From the NCBI GenBank assembly GCA_019233055.1, contig JAFAMV010000043.1:1-37288 (forward strand): a stretch of DNA of 37,288 nucleotides. The letters are read 5' to 3'. The notes under the pieces are model-generated. The model saw nothing but the letters and a program-made list of their open reading frames with translations, made no database searches and was not told the DNA's origin. This DNA is from Curvibacter sp. (lineage in GTDB: Bacteria; Pseudomonadota; Gammaproteobacteria; Burkholderiales; Burkholderiaceae_C). The position numbers and the translations under genes were made by a program. Positions 1 to 7,654 of this stretch are shown in pieces; the stretch's first letter is position 1; each line of letters begins with the position of its first letter.

Positions 1-174
1 CACCTCTTCCGGGTCGACAAACAAGGTGCCGTGGGCGGCCAGGGTGTCCAGCGCCTCCTGCTCATTGAAGACATAGCCCCGGTTGGCCAGCAAGATGCCG
101 TCGGAGTTGCGCAAGGAAAACGGCAGCGGGCGTCCCAGCGGTATCGAGTTGAAATTGACAGGGGCTAGCTTCAT
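1..174 (-). CDS. N-terminal part of an unidentified protein, possibly an HD-GYP/c-di-GMP-type protein
   Basis: The first 58 codons of a leftward gene; the rest lies beyond the window edge. The visible protein starts MKLAPVNFNSIPLGRPLPF and continues with a short segment ending in FVDPEEV. From memory, this layout (a 'level of performance' start, a 'LLANRGYVF' strand and a 'LFVDPEEV' strand) resembles the small N-terminal module found before HD-GYP or related signalling domains in Burkholderiales. That is a weak resemblance, and no catalytic motif is visible in the part present. No clear Shine-Dalgarno sequence precedes the ATG. A possible -10 (CATAAT, minus strand, 186-191) lies very close to the start, with a poor -35 (TGGAGC) 17 bp further up. 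Confidence 0.6.
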   Translation of the reverse strand, partial: MKLAPVNFNSIPLGRPLPFSLRNSDGILLANRGYVFNEQEALDTLAAHGTLFVDPEEV

Positions 175-339
175 GGATGCCGGTCATTATGTGACAGGAC
201 GTTACCCGCTCCATCTGAGATAGACGGGTATCTGTGCGCCATTTCAGTGCTTACGGTCTGGGCGGGACGCCGCACCAGGGGCCCCAGACGACTGCCGATT
301 GACCGGTCTCGATCCTCGAGAGACCTGAGCGGCACCGTG

Positions 340-1359
340 TCAGTGGGCGTGGTGGTGGGCGTGGCTCAGATCGAGGCCGGGCCGTTCGGTCAGGCAGCAA
401 TTGTGCTGGGTGGTGCCCAGCTCCATCTGGAGCACGCTGTGCTGGATCGAGAACTGCTGGCGAAGCGCCGCACCGATGGCGTCCATGGGCTCGTCGCCGG
501 GGTAGCCCCCGGGCATCACCAGGTGGGCGGTGAGGGCGGTCTCGGTGGTGCTGAGCGCCCAGATGTGCAGGTCGTGCACCCCGCTGACGCCTGGCTGGCC
601 CAGCAGGAAATCCTGCACCGCCCCGGGGTCGACATGGGCCGGCACCGAATTCAGGGCCAGGCGGCTGGCGTCGCGCAGCAGGCCCCAGGTGCCGATCACG
701 ATGACCGCCAGGATGACCAGGCTGCCCACCGGATCGAGCCAGTACCAGCCGGTGTACTTCATCACCAGGCCCGCGAGCACCACGCCCAGCGACACCAGGG
801 CGTCGTAGAGCATGTGCAGATAGGCGCCGCGGCGGTTCAGGTCATGGGCGTGGCCGTGCTGGAACAGCCAGGCGGAGAAGCCGTTGACCAGGATGCCGAT
901 GCCTGCCACCGCCATCACCGTGTTGCTGGCCACCTCGGGAGGCGCCCCCAGGCGTTGGATCGCTTCCCAGGCGATGCCGCCGCAGGCCAGCAACAACAGC
1001 AGGGCGTTGAGCAGTGCGGCCCAGATCGAGGTGTTGCGCAGGCCGTAGGTGTAGCGCTGGCTCGGGGCGCGACGCGCCAGGGCCACGGCGGCCCAGGACA
1101 GCGCCAAGCCCAGGACGTCCGACAGGTTGTGGCCGGCATCGGCCATCAGGGCGGTGGAATGCGCCAGCAGGCCGTAGACGAATTCGACGACGACGAAGAA
1201 GCTGTTGAGCCCGATCGCCAGCGCAAAACCGGCGCCGGCCTCGGCGGGCGCCGCAGGAGCATGGTCGTGTGCGGAGTGATCATGCCCGTGGTCATGGTCA
1301 TGGTCATGGTCATGGTCCGCGTGGGGCCGGGACGGGCTGTGCGATGACGGCTTGTTCAT
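340..1359 (-). CDS. Cation diffusion facilitator (CDF) metal exporter with His-rich ends
   Basis: Inner-membrane CDF protein of 339 residues that should export a divalent metal in exchange for protons. Residues 13-33 are almost only His and Asp, and the C-terminus ends HAHHHAH. About six membrane segments follow from residue 45. The paired metal-site motifs are visible: H77-NLS-D81 in TM2 and H182-MLY-D186 in TM5, the arrangement of the Zn/Cd/Co/Ni-exporting CzcD/ZitB/DmeF groups. A cytoplasmic ferredoxin-like domain covers roughly 240-320. It is the last gene of the leftward nikR-linked cluster, 21 bp behind the ABC ATPase, with a good ribosome site (GGAAGG, about 6 nt before ATG). Family motifs do not fix the metal; nickel or cobalt is inferred from the neighbouring NikR. 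Confidence 0.93.
   Translation of the reverse strand: MNKPSSHSPSRPHADHDHDHDHDHGHDHSAHDHAPAAPAEAGAGFALAIGLNSFFVVVEFVYGLLAHSTALMADAGHNLSDVLGLALSWAAVALARRAPSQRYTYGLRNTSIWAALLNALLLLLACGGIAWEAIQRLGAPPEVASNTVMAVAGIGILVNGFSAWLFQHGHAHDLNRRGAYLHMLYDALVSLGVVLAGLVMKYTGWYWLDPVGSLVILAVIVIGTWGLLRDASRLALNSVPAHVDPGAVQDFLLGQPGVSGVHDLHIWALSTTETALTAHLVMPGGYPGDEPMDAIGAALRQQFSIQHSVLQMELGTTQHNCCLTERPGLDLSHAHHHAH
1290..1317. repeat. Tandem GGTCAT hexamer inside the CDF gene
   Basis: About 4.7 copies of the 6-bp unit GGTCAT encode the alternating His-Asp tract near the N-terminus of the CDF exporter. Each unit adds one His-Asp pair in frame, so slipped-strand changes would lengthen or shorten the metal-binding tail without a frameshift. 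Confidence 0.85.
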
Positions 1360-1380
1360 GAAATCCTTCCGATCCGGGGC

Positions 1381-2685
1381 TCAGGCGCCGTCGCCGGATT
1401 CCGGCAGCTGGATCATGCCGGTGTTGTAGTTGTAGGCGTAGGTTTCGCCATGACGGCCCCATTCGATGGCCACGTCGAGCACGCGCTTGGCCTCTTCGGC
1501 GTCCAGGCTTTCGCGCAGCAGGTCGAGGAAGGGCGCGGCCGGCAGTTCGCCCGAGGGCTCCTGCAGCAGGCTGTGGCGGATGTGCGCCGCCAGCGGCACG
1601 CGGGCCAGCAGCTGTTCGGCGAACAAGGCCTGGCGGGCCGGGTATTCGGCCGCCACATAGCGCTGTCCCAGGGCGGTGATCGACAGGTCGCCGCCGGCCA
1701 GGTGGGCGAAGTCGAGCAGGGCCAAGGCCTCGGCCACCGGCAGCAGTTCCTCGTCCGACAGCTCGGTCTCCTCGCCCAGGTAGGGCAGGTCGGCCCGGCC
1801 GTGGAAGGGCTCTTCGAGCAGCCGCTCGAGCAGACCCTCCATGCGGCTGATGTCGGCCTCGGGCAGGCGCTCGTCCAGGCGCAGGCGTTCGGGCTCGTCG
1901 GCCACCTTGCCGGCGCGCACACGGCCCGCCGTCATCACCGCGTAGACCTCGTCGATCAGGGCCCGCACCTCGGGGCTGTTGACGTCGCGTGGGCGCGGCA
2001 GGTTGATCGTCATCTGGAATTTCACCCGGCCCGGGTCGCTGGCGAAGATCAGCACCCGGTCGGCCATCAGCACCGCCTCCTCGATGTTGTGCGAGACCAC
2101 CAGGATCGCGCGGGTGGGCATCTTGCTGTCTTCCCACAGTTCGAGGATGTCGTCGCGCAGCCGCTCGCCGGTCAGCACGTCCAGGGCCGAGAAGGCCTCG
2201 TCCATGAGCAGCACGTCGGGCTCGACCACCAGGGCGCGGGCAATGCCCACGCGCTGGCGCATGCCGCCCGAGAGTTCGCGCGGCAGCGCGCCCTCGAAAC
2301 CCGACAGGCCGATCAGTTCGATGGCCTTTTCGGCACGGCTGGCGCGCTCCTCGGCCGATACGCCACGGGCCTCGAGACCGATCTCGATGTTCTGCTGCAC
2401 CGTCAGCCAGGGAAACAGCGCAAACGACTGGAACACCATGCTGATGCCGCGCGCCGGTCCATAGAGCGGCTGGCCGCGGTAATGCACATGGCCCCGGTCG
2501 GCCTCCACCAGGCCGGCCATGATGCGCAGCAGGGTCGACTTGCCCGAGCCCGACTGGCCCAGCAGGGCCACGATCTCGCGTTCGCGCAGGGTGAAGTCCA
2601 CCTCGTCCAGCACCTTGCGCGGGCTGCCGTCGGCCGAGAGAAAGGACTTGCCGACCGATTTCAATTCAACAATCGCGGTGCTCAT
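1381..2685 (-). CDS. ABC transporter ATPase, NitT/TauT type, with C-terminal AAA-associated domain
   Basis: Cytoplasmic ATPase of 434 residues that powers the membrane protein encoded just upstream. It shows Walker A GQSGSGKST (43-51), Q-loop (VFQSF, near 85), signature LSGGMRQR (138-145), Walker B VLLMDE (158-163) and switch His199. The ATPase core resembles nitrate/sulfonate/taurine importers (SsuB/TauB). After about residue 290 comes an extra domain of about 135 residues, the 'AAA-associated' C-terminal module known from a subset of these ATPases; its role is not established. It starts 10 bp after the permease stop codon, so the two are co-translated. The substrate is unknown: family similarity says small anions, but the NikR context points to a metal-related role. 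Confidence 0.92.
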   Translation of the reverse strand: MSTAIVELKSVGKSFLSADGSPRKVLDEVDFTLREREIVALLGQSGSGKSTLLRIMAGLVEADRGHVHYRGQPLYGPARGISMVFQSFALFPWLTVQQNIEIGLEARGVSAEERASRAEKAIELIGLSGFEGALPRELSGGMRQRVGIARALVVEPDVLLMDEAFSALDVLTGERLRDDILELWEDSKMPTRAILVVSHNIEEAVLMADRVLIFASDPGRVKFQMTINLPRPRDVNSPEVRALIDEVYAVMTAGRVRAGKVADEPERLRLDERLPEADISRMEGLLERLLEEPFHGRADLPYLGEETELSDEELLPVAEALALLDFAHLAGGDLSITALGQRYVAAEYPARQALFAEQLLARVPLAAHIRHSLLQEPSGELPAAPFLDLLRESLDAEEAKRVLDVAIEWGRHGETYAYNYNTGMIQLPESGDGA

Positions 2686-2695
2686 CAGTGATCCA

Positions 2696-4453
2696 TCAGA
2701 AATGCATGCGGTCTTCGCTGAGCCGATACAGGCGGCGCCAGACCATGTGGTTGAGCGTCATCACATAGACGCACATGACCCCGATGCCCAGGGCGATGCG
2801 GGGGAAGTCGCCGACGGCGGTCATCTGGGCAATGTAGCTGCCGATGCCGTGGGCCACCAGGGTGTGGTCGCCCCAGCTCACGTATTCCGAGACGATGCTG
2901 GCGTTCCAGGAGCCGCCGCTGGCCGTGATGGCCCCGGTGACGAAGCTGGGGAACACCGCCGGCAGCAGGTAGCGGCGCCACTTGAGGCTGCCCTTGAGGC
3001 CCAGGTTGCGCGCGGCATAGCGCAGCTCGGTGGGCACGGTGGAGGCGCCGGCGATGACGTTGAACAGCACATACCACTGGGTGCCGAAGATCATCAGCGG
3101 CGACAGCCAGACATCCACATTGAGGTGGAAGTGCACGATGCCGATGACCACCATCGGAAACAGCAGGTTGGCCGGGAAGGCGGCCAGGAACTGGGCCACC
3201 GCCTGGATGCGCGAGGAGATGCGCGGGTTCATGCCGACCCAGATGCCCACCGGCACCCAGATCAGGGCGGCCAGGCCGATCAGCACCAGCACCCGGATCA
3301 GGGTGTAGAAGCCCAGCAGGAACACATGGCCGACCTCGGCCCAGCCGACCTCGCTGTGGATGAAGCTGCCCAGGCGCCAGACCGCGAACAGCACCAGGGC
3401 GGCCAGGATCGCGTCCCAGGCGCGGGTGAGCGTGGCCGAGGGCTCGACGTTGCGCGAGCGGATCGAGGTGCCGTCGTGCTGGCGCCGGAACAGGGCGATC
3501 GACCGGTCGAGTGCCCGTGTGAAGAGCACCGCGACGCCCTGCAGGCGCTCGGTGCGGCGCAGCCAGGTCAGAAGCCAGGAGGTCTGCTCCTCGCCGCCGC
3601 CGATCTCCTCGAAGCGGAACTTGTCGGCCCAGGCCAGCAGGGGCCGGAAGAACAGCTGGTCGTACATCAGAACGCCCACCAGCATGGCGCCGACCGCCCA
3701 GCCGATGGCGGCCAGATCCTTGTGTTCGATGGCCAGGGCGATGTAGGAGCCGATGCCGGGCAGCTTGATGCTCTGGTTGGACACCGAGATCGCCTCGGAG
3801 GCGACCACGAAGAACCAGCCGCCGGACATGGACATCATCATGTTCCACAACAGCGCCGGCATGGCGAAGGGCAGGTCCAGGCGCCAGAAGCGCTGCCAAC
3901 CCGACATCTGGAACACGCGCGAGGCCTCCTGCAGCTCGGCCGGCACGGTCTTCAGCGACTGGTACAGGCTGAAAGCCATGTTCCAGGCCTGCGAGGTGAA
4001 GATGGCGAAGATGGCCGCGCACTCGACACCGAGCAGATTGCCCGGGAACAGTGCGATGAAGCCGGTCACGGTGATCGACAGAAAACCCAGGATGGGGATG
4101 GACTGCAGGATGTCGAGGAAGGGGATCAGCACCTTCTCCATCGCCCTGTAGCGCGTGGCCAGCACCGCGAACACCACGCTGAACAGCAGCGAGGCGCCCA
4201 GCGCCATGAACATGCGCAAGGTGGTGCGCAACAGGTAGTAGGGCAGCTCGGTCACCTCGAGCGACAGCGGCAGGGCCGTGCCGACCTGGTAGGGCGTGGC
4301 CATCTGGCGTGCGCCATAGGCCAGCACCACCAGCACCGCCAGCACCAGGGGCAGCAAGGCCCAGTCCCATCGGTTGCCGCCCGCCTCCACCACCTGGCGC
4401 GGGAAGAAAGTGAAAGAGCGCGACCGCTGCGAATTTTCTGTTCTTGGATCCAT
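2696..4453 (-). CDS. Fused double permease of a NitT/TauT-type ABC transporter
   Basis: Inner-membrane protein of 585 residues made of two binding-protein-dependent permease domains in one chain. Each half carries an EAA loop for docking the ATPase: around 172-195 (ELQEASRVFQMSGW, then LP) and around 474-498 (ELRYAARNLGLKGS, then LLP). The usual arrangement is two copies of a permease of about 260 residues, so the fusion supplies the whole membrane channel. No periplasmic binding-protein gene lies in the cluster. The ATG at 4453 is the only reasonable start: an in-frame stop lies just upstream and no later Met precedes TM1. It has no Shine-Dalgarno sequence, and a -10-like GATAAT lies 8 bp before it, so the message may be nearly leaderless. 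A NikR-like operator abuts the start. Confidence 0.9.
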   Translation of the reverse strand: MDPRTENSQRSRSFTFFPRQVVEAGGNRWDWALLPLVLAVLVVLAYGARQMATPYQVGTALPLSLEVTELPYYLLRTTLRMFMALGASLLFSVVFAVLATRYRAMEKVLIPFLDILQSIPILGFLSITVTGFIALFPGNLLGVECAAIFAIFTSQAWNMAFSLYQSLKTVPAELQEASRVFQMSGWQRFWRLDLPFAMPALLWNMMMSMSGGWFFVVASEAISVSNQSIKLPGIGSYIALAIEHKDLAAIGWAVGAMLVGVLMYDQLFFRPLLAWADKFRFEEIGGGEEQTSWLLTWLRRTERLQGVAVLFTRALDRSIALFRRQHDGTSIRSRNVEPSATLTRAWDAILAALVLFAVWRLGSFIHSEVGWAEVGHVFLLGFYTLIRVLVLIGLAALIWVPVGIWVGMNPRISSRIQAVAQFLAAFPANLLFPMVVIGIVHFHLNVDVWLSPLMIFGTQWYVLFNVIAGASTVPTELRYAARNLGLKGSLKWRRYLLPAVFPSFVTGAITASGGSWNASIVSEYVSWGDHTLVAHGIGSYIAQMTAVGDFPRIALGIGVMCVYVMTLNHMVWRRLYRLSEDRMHF

Positions 4454-4455
4454 TG

Positions 4456-4487
4456 GGGCGACATTATCTGGGGCTCACGTGTCGCCC
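4456..4487 (-). promoter_or_regulatory. Probable NikR operator over the permease promoter
   Basis: Perfect inverted repeat GGGCGACA - 16 nt - TGTCGCCC, beginning 2 bp upstream of the permease start codon. The inner six bases (GCGACA-N16-TGTCGC) have the same 6-16-6 spacing as the E. coli NikR operator (GTATGA-N16-TCATAC), though the bases differ; NikR half-sites are known to vary between bacteria. On the minus strand a -10-like GATAAT lies between the half-sites, so a bound protein would block transcription. A nikR gene ends 77 bp upstream of the repeat. The repeat is seen directly; NikR binding is inferred. Confidence 0.72.
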
Positions 4488-4564
4488 GCATGAAAAACCT
4501 GCCGGCGCAGCGCAATAGGGAGGGGGCGGCGCCGGCCGGCGGCAGGGCGCGCAAGGCCCCGACG

Positions 4565-5026
4565 TCAGGTGGCGGGCCGGTAGTGCATGTGGGCATGCCC
4601 ATGCCCGTGTGCATGGGCGTCGGCGACTTCGAGCGCCACCACATTGAGCTGGCCGTGGCGCACGCCGCTCTCGGCCATCAGGGCATTGGCAAACCGCTGC
4701 ACCTGGTCTGCGGGGCCCTTGAGGATCACCGACTCGATGCAGTTCTCGTGGTCGATGTGGCTGTGCAGCGAGGCCACCGTCAGGTCGTGGTGCTCATGCT
4801 GCAGATGCATCAGGCGCTCGGCCAGATCGCGCTCGTGGTGCTTGTAGACATAGGACAGGTTGGCCACGCAATGGCCCTGGGGCGCATGGCGTTGCCGCTC
4901 GCTGCCGATGGCGGCGCGGATCAGGTCGCGCACCGCCTCGGACCGGTTGCGGTAGCCCCGGTCGGCGATCAACTGGTCGAACTGCCGGGCCAGTTCCTCG
5001 TCCAGTGAAATCGTGAAGCGGTCCAT
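4565..5026 (-). CDS. nikR: Nickel-responsive regulator NikR with His-rich tail
   Basis: Ribbon-helix-helix regulator of 153 residues. Residues 1-45 form the DNA-binding domain (FTISLDEELARQFDQLI, then NRSEAVRDLIR). The C-terminal ACT-like domain keeps all four nickel ligands of E. coli NikR, shifted by one: H77, H88, H90 and C96 (LQHEHHD and LHSHIDHENC). An unusual extra tail, about residues 137-148, is rich in His (AHAHGHGHAHMH). The start is supported by AAGGAA 8 nt before ATG. It lies 111 bp upstream of the fused permease on the same strand, with the palindromic operator between them. Known NikR proteins repress nickel uptake or adjust nickel genes when nickel is plentiful; here the target is most likely the adjacent ABC/CDF operon. 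Confidence 0.95.
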   Translation of the reverse strand: MDRFTISLDEELARQFDQLIADRGYRNRSEAVRDLIRAAIGSERQRHAPQGHCVANLSYVYKHHERDLAERLMHLQHEHHDLTVASLHSHIDHENCIESVILKGPADQVQRFANALMAESGVRHGQLNVVALEVADAHAHGHGHAHMHYRPAT

Positions 5027-5100
5027 GTGCTGAATTCCTTGTCGCGAGCCGGCGTTGCTTGCCGGGTGCGAAGGTTAACAGCACCGTCGGGCAGGCGGGA

Positions 5101-6849
5101 TCACGATCCGGTGGCGGGCGCGCAGGGGGTGGCCCCGGTGTCCTGCAGGGCGCCCCGGATCAGTGCAAAGCGCAGATCCAGCTCCGGCAGCACCCGCTGC
5201 CGCAGGGCCTGTGCCGGCGCCTGCCAGCGCGGGCCCTCCGCGCCCGGCGCGGCCGCGATGCGGGCCCAGGCCCAGCCCAGCAGGACCAGGGCCAGCGCAC
5301 GCAGGTAGTCATCGGCCACCCGGTAGGGCAGGACGGCGTCCTGGCGTGCCGCCGCGACCACCAGGGTGCTGAGGTAGCGCAGCTCGGCCAGGCGGCGCAG
5401 CACCTCGGCGTCGGCGGCTCGGGCGGCGTCCAGGTCGCTGCGCAGCGACAGCAGCAGGGCGCCCAGGGCCTCGCCGCCGTCGGGCAGCACCTTGCGCACC
5501 AGCAGGTCGATGGCCTGGATCTCGTTGGTGCCCTCGTAGATCATGGCCACGCGCGAGTCGCGCACGATCTGCTCGATGCCCCACTCGCGCACATAGCCGT
5601 GGCCGCCGAAGACCTGCAGGCATTCGCTGGCGCCGTGGAAGGCCTGGTGCGTCCAGGCCGCCTTCAGCACCGGCGTGACCAGGCTGCACCAGCGCTGGGC
5701 CTCGTCGCGGCGGGCGGCGTCGGGATGGTGGCGCGCCACGTCCAGGGCCACGGCGGTCCGGTAGGCCAGCAGGCGGCCGCCATCGATCCAGGCGCGCTGC
5801 ACCTCGAGGCTGCGGCGCATCGCCGGGTGTTCGATCAGCAGGTCGGCGCCGTCGTGTTCGCCGCGCGAGGCCGGGCGCGGTCCCGGGGCGCGCATCTGGC
5901 GGCGCTCGCGGGCATAGGCGTCGGCCTTCTGCCAGGCCGCATCGAGCAGGCCGATGCCCTGCAGGGCCACGTGCAGACGCGCCGCATTCATCATCACGAA
6001 CATCGCATTGAGGCCGGCGCCGGGCTGCCCGACCAGCCAGGCCGGGGCGTCGTCGAAGCGCATCACACAGGTGGGGCTGCCGTGCAGGCCCATCTTCTCT
6101 TCGATGCGCTCGCAGACCACCGCGCTGCGGCTGCCGTCGGCCATGAATTTCGGCACCACGAACAGCGACAGTCCCTTGGGGCCGGCCGGGGCGTCGGGCA
6201 GGCGGGCCAGCACCAGGTGCACGATGTTGTCGCTGAGGTCGTGTTCGCCGCCCGAGATGAAGATCTTGCTGCCCGACAGGGCGAAGCGGCCGTCGGCCAG
6301 CGGTGTGGCGCGGGTGCGCACCAGGCCCAGATCGCTGCCCGCGTGGGGCTCGGTCAGGCACATGGTGGCCAGCCACTCGCCACTGGCGATGCGGGGCAGG
6401 AACAGGGCCTTGACCTCGTCGCTGCCATGGTGGCGCAGGCATTCATAGGCGCCGTGCAGCAGGCCGGGGGCCATGGTCCAGCCGTGGTTGGCGGCGCTCA
6501 GCATCTCGTAGAGCGTGGCTTCGAGCACCGCCGGCAGGCCCTGGCCGCCGTCCTCAGGGGCGGCCGAGAGGGCCGGCCAGCCGGCCTGCCAGAAGGCCTG
6601 GTAGGCGTCGCGGAAGCCGGGCGGGGTGCGCACCGCTCCCTGCTCGAAGTGGCAGCCGATCTCGTCGCCCTGGCGGTTCAGCGGGGCCACCACCTCGCTG
6701 ACGAATTTGCCTGATTCCTCGAGCACCTGCTGCATGAGCTCGGCATCGACGTCGGCAAAGGCGGGCAGCGCCTGCAGTTCATGTGGGGCCTGCAGCACCT
6801 GGGTCAACAGGAAGCGCTGGTCGGCGCTCGGGGCTTGGTAGTTCAGCAT
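5101..6849 (-). CDS. Acyl-CoA dehydrogenase, DmdC-like long form
   Basis: FAD enzyme of 582 residues that oxidises an acyl-CoA to the 2,3-enoyl-CoA. It shows the acyl-CoA dehydrogenase motifs CLTEPHAGSD (164-173), GGHGYV (415-420) and the catalytic-base segment IYEGTNEIQA with E439. Length and the conserved N-terminal segment place it with the roughly 590-residue group that includes DmdC, not the 380-residue fatty-acid enzymes. An in-frame extension to 6996 exists, but the ATG at 6849 gives the family-typical N-terminus (MLNYQAPSADQRF). It is the last gene of the operon, 22 bp after livF. In this context it may convert dihydro-hydroxycinnamoyl-CoA (phenylpropionyl-CoA type) to hydroxycinnamoyl-CoA; that substrate is inferred. 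Confidence 0.92.
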   Translation of the reverse strand: MLNYQAPSADQRFLLTQVLQAPHELQALPAFADVDAELMQQVLEESGKFVSEVVAPLNRQGDEIGCHFEQGAVRTPPGFRDAYQAFWQAGWPALSAAPEDGGQGLPAVLEATLYEMLSAANHGWTMAPGLLHGAYECLRHHGSDEVKALFLPRIASGEWLATMCLTEPHAGSDLGLVRTRATPLADGRFALSGSKIFISGGEHDLSDNIVHLVLARLPDAPAGPKGLSLFVVPKFMADGSRSAVVCERIEEKMGLHGSPTCVMRFDDAPAWLVGQPGAGLNAMFVMMNAARLHVALQGIGLLDAAWQKADAYARERRQMRAPGPRPASRGEHDGADLLIEHPAMRRSLEVQRAWIDGGRLLAYRTAVALDVARHHPDAARRDEAQRWCSLVTPVLKAAWTHQAFHGASECLQVFGGHGYVREWGIEQIVRDSRVAMIYEGTNEIQAIDLLVRKVLPDGGEALGALLLSLRSDLDAARAADAEVLRRLAELRYLSTLVVAAARQDAVLPYRVADDYLRALALVLLGWAWARIAAAPGAEGPRWQAPAQALRQRVLPELDLRFALIRGALQDTGATPCAPATGS

Positions 6850-6871
6850 GGGCTTCTCGCAATCGTGGAAA

Positions 6872-7639
6872 TCAGGCCGCAGCGGTGTCGCTGCGGGCGG
6901 GCTTGGCGGCACCGAGGTAGGTGTCGATGACCCGGGGGTTGCCGGCCAGTTCCTCGGCCGGGCCCGACAGCGCGATGGCGCCCATTTCGAGTACATGGCC
7001 CTGGTCGGCCACCGCCAGTGCGGCGCGGGCGTTCTGTTCGACCAGCAGGATGGTCACGCCGGTCTGGCGCAGGGTCTCGATGATGGCGAAGATCTCCTTG
7101 ACCACCAGCGGGGCCAGGCCCAGGCTGGGCTCGTCGAGCATGAGCAGGCTCGGGCGCGACATCAGGGCCCGGCCCACGGCCAGCATCTGGCGCTCGCCGC
7201 CCGACAGGGTGCCTGCCAGCTGGGTGCGCCGCTCCTTGAGGCGCGGGAACAGGGCGTAGACCTCGTCGAGGTGTTCCCACCACTGGTTGTGGCCCAAGCG
7301 CATGGGGCGGAAGCCGCCGAGCATCAGGTTGTCCTCGACCGGCATGGTGCCGAACAGCTCGCGTTTCTCGGGCACCAGGGCGATGCCCCGCATGACGCGC
7401 TCCTCCAGCGTCAGCGAGTCGATGATCTGACCGTTGAATTCGATGTGGCCACGGCCCGGGATGACGCCCATGAGGGTGTTGAGCAAGGTCGATTTGCCGG
7501 CCCCATTGGGGCCGATGACGGTGATCACGCTGCCCTTGGGGGCGTCCAGGGATATGCCGTGCAGCACTTCGGCGCGGCCGTAGCCGGCGCGCAGCCCGTG
7601 AAGCCGCAGCACGGGAGGAGGGGTGGGGGTGTGGCTCAT
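6872..7639 (-). CDS. livF: LIV-type ABC transporter ATPase LivF
   Basis: Cytoplasmic ATPase of 255 residues, one of the two that drive a branched-chain-amino-acid-type (HAAT) importer. Walker A GPNGAGKST, signature LSGGERQMLAVGRAL and Walker B LLMLDEPSLGL are intact, and the PEKRELFGTM segment after the Q-loop is typical of LivF. The start has a GGAGAG ribosome site. It follows the LivM-LivG fusion by 15 bp and precedes the acyl-CoA dehydrogenase by 22 bp. LIV-type transporters also carry aromatic acids (CouPSTU for p-coumarate in Rhodopseudomonas is the precedent I recall), so hydroxycinnamate uptake is likely here. Confidence 0.93.
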   Translation of the reverse strand: MSHTPTPPPVLRLHGLRAGYGRAEVLHGISLDAPKGSVITVIGPNGAGKSTLLNTLMGVIPGRGHIEFNGQIIDSLTLEERVMRGIALVPEKRELFGTMPVEDNLMLGGFRPMRLGHNQWWEHLDEVYALFPRLKERRTQLAGTLSGGERQMLAVGRALMSRPSLLMLDEPSLGLAPLVVKEIFAIIETLRQTGVTILLVEQNARAALAVADQGHVLEMGAIALSGPAEELAGNPRVIDTYLGAAKPARSDTAAA

Positions 7640-7654
7640 GTCGGCTCTCCGTGC

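Noticed and set aside
305..325. GGTCTC/GAGACC 6-bp repeat just after the CDF gene as its terminator
   Set aside because: Short stem, 9-nt loop and no T-run on the minus strand; too weak to annotate.
1285..1320. Tandem hexamer considered as a CRISPR-like or regulatory repeat
   Set aside because: It has no spacers and is explained by the His-Asp codons of the CDF protein.
2519..5008. A very long open frame on the plus strand opposite the ABC transporter and nikR genes
   Set aside because: It is the antisense of three well-supported genes, has His/Gln/Asp-rich low-complexity translation and no recognisable domain. Such frames are common in GC-rich DNA.
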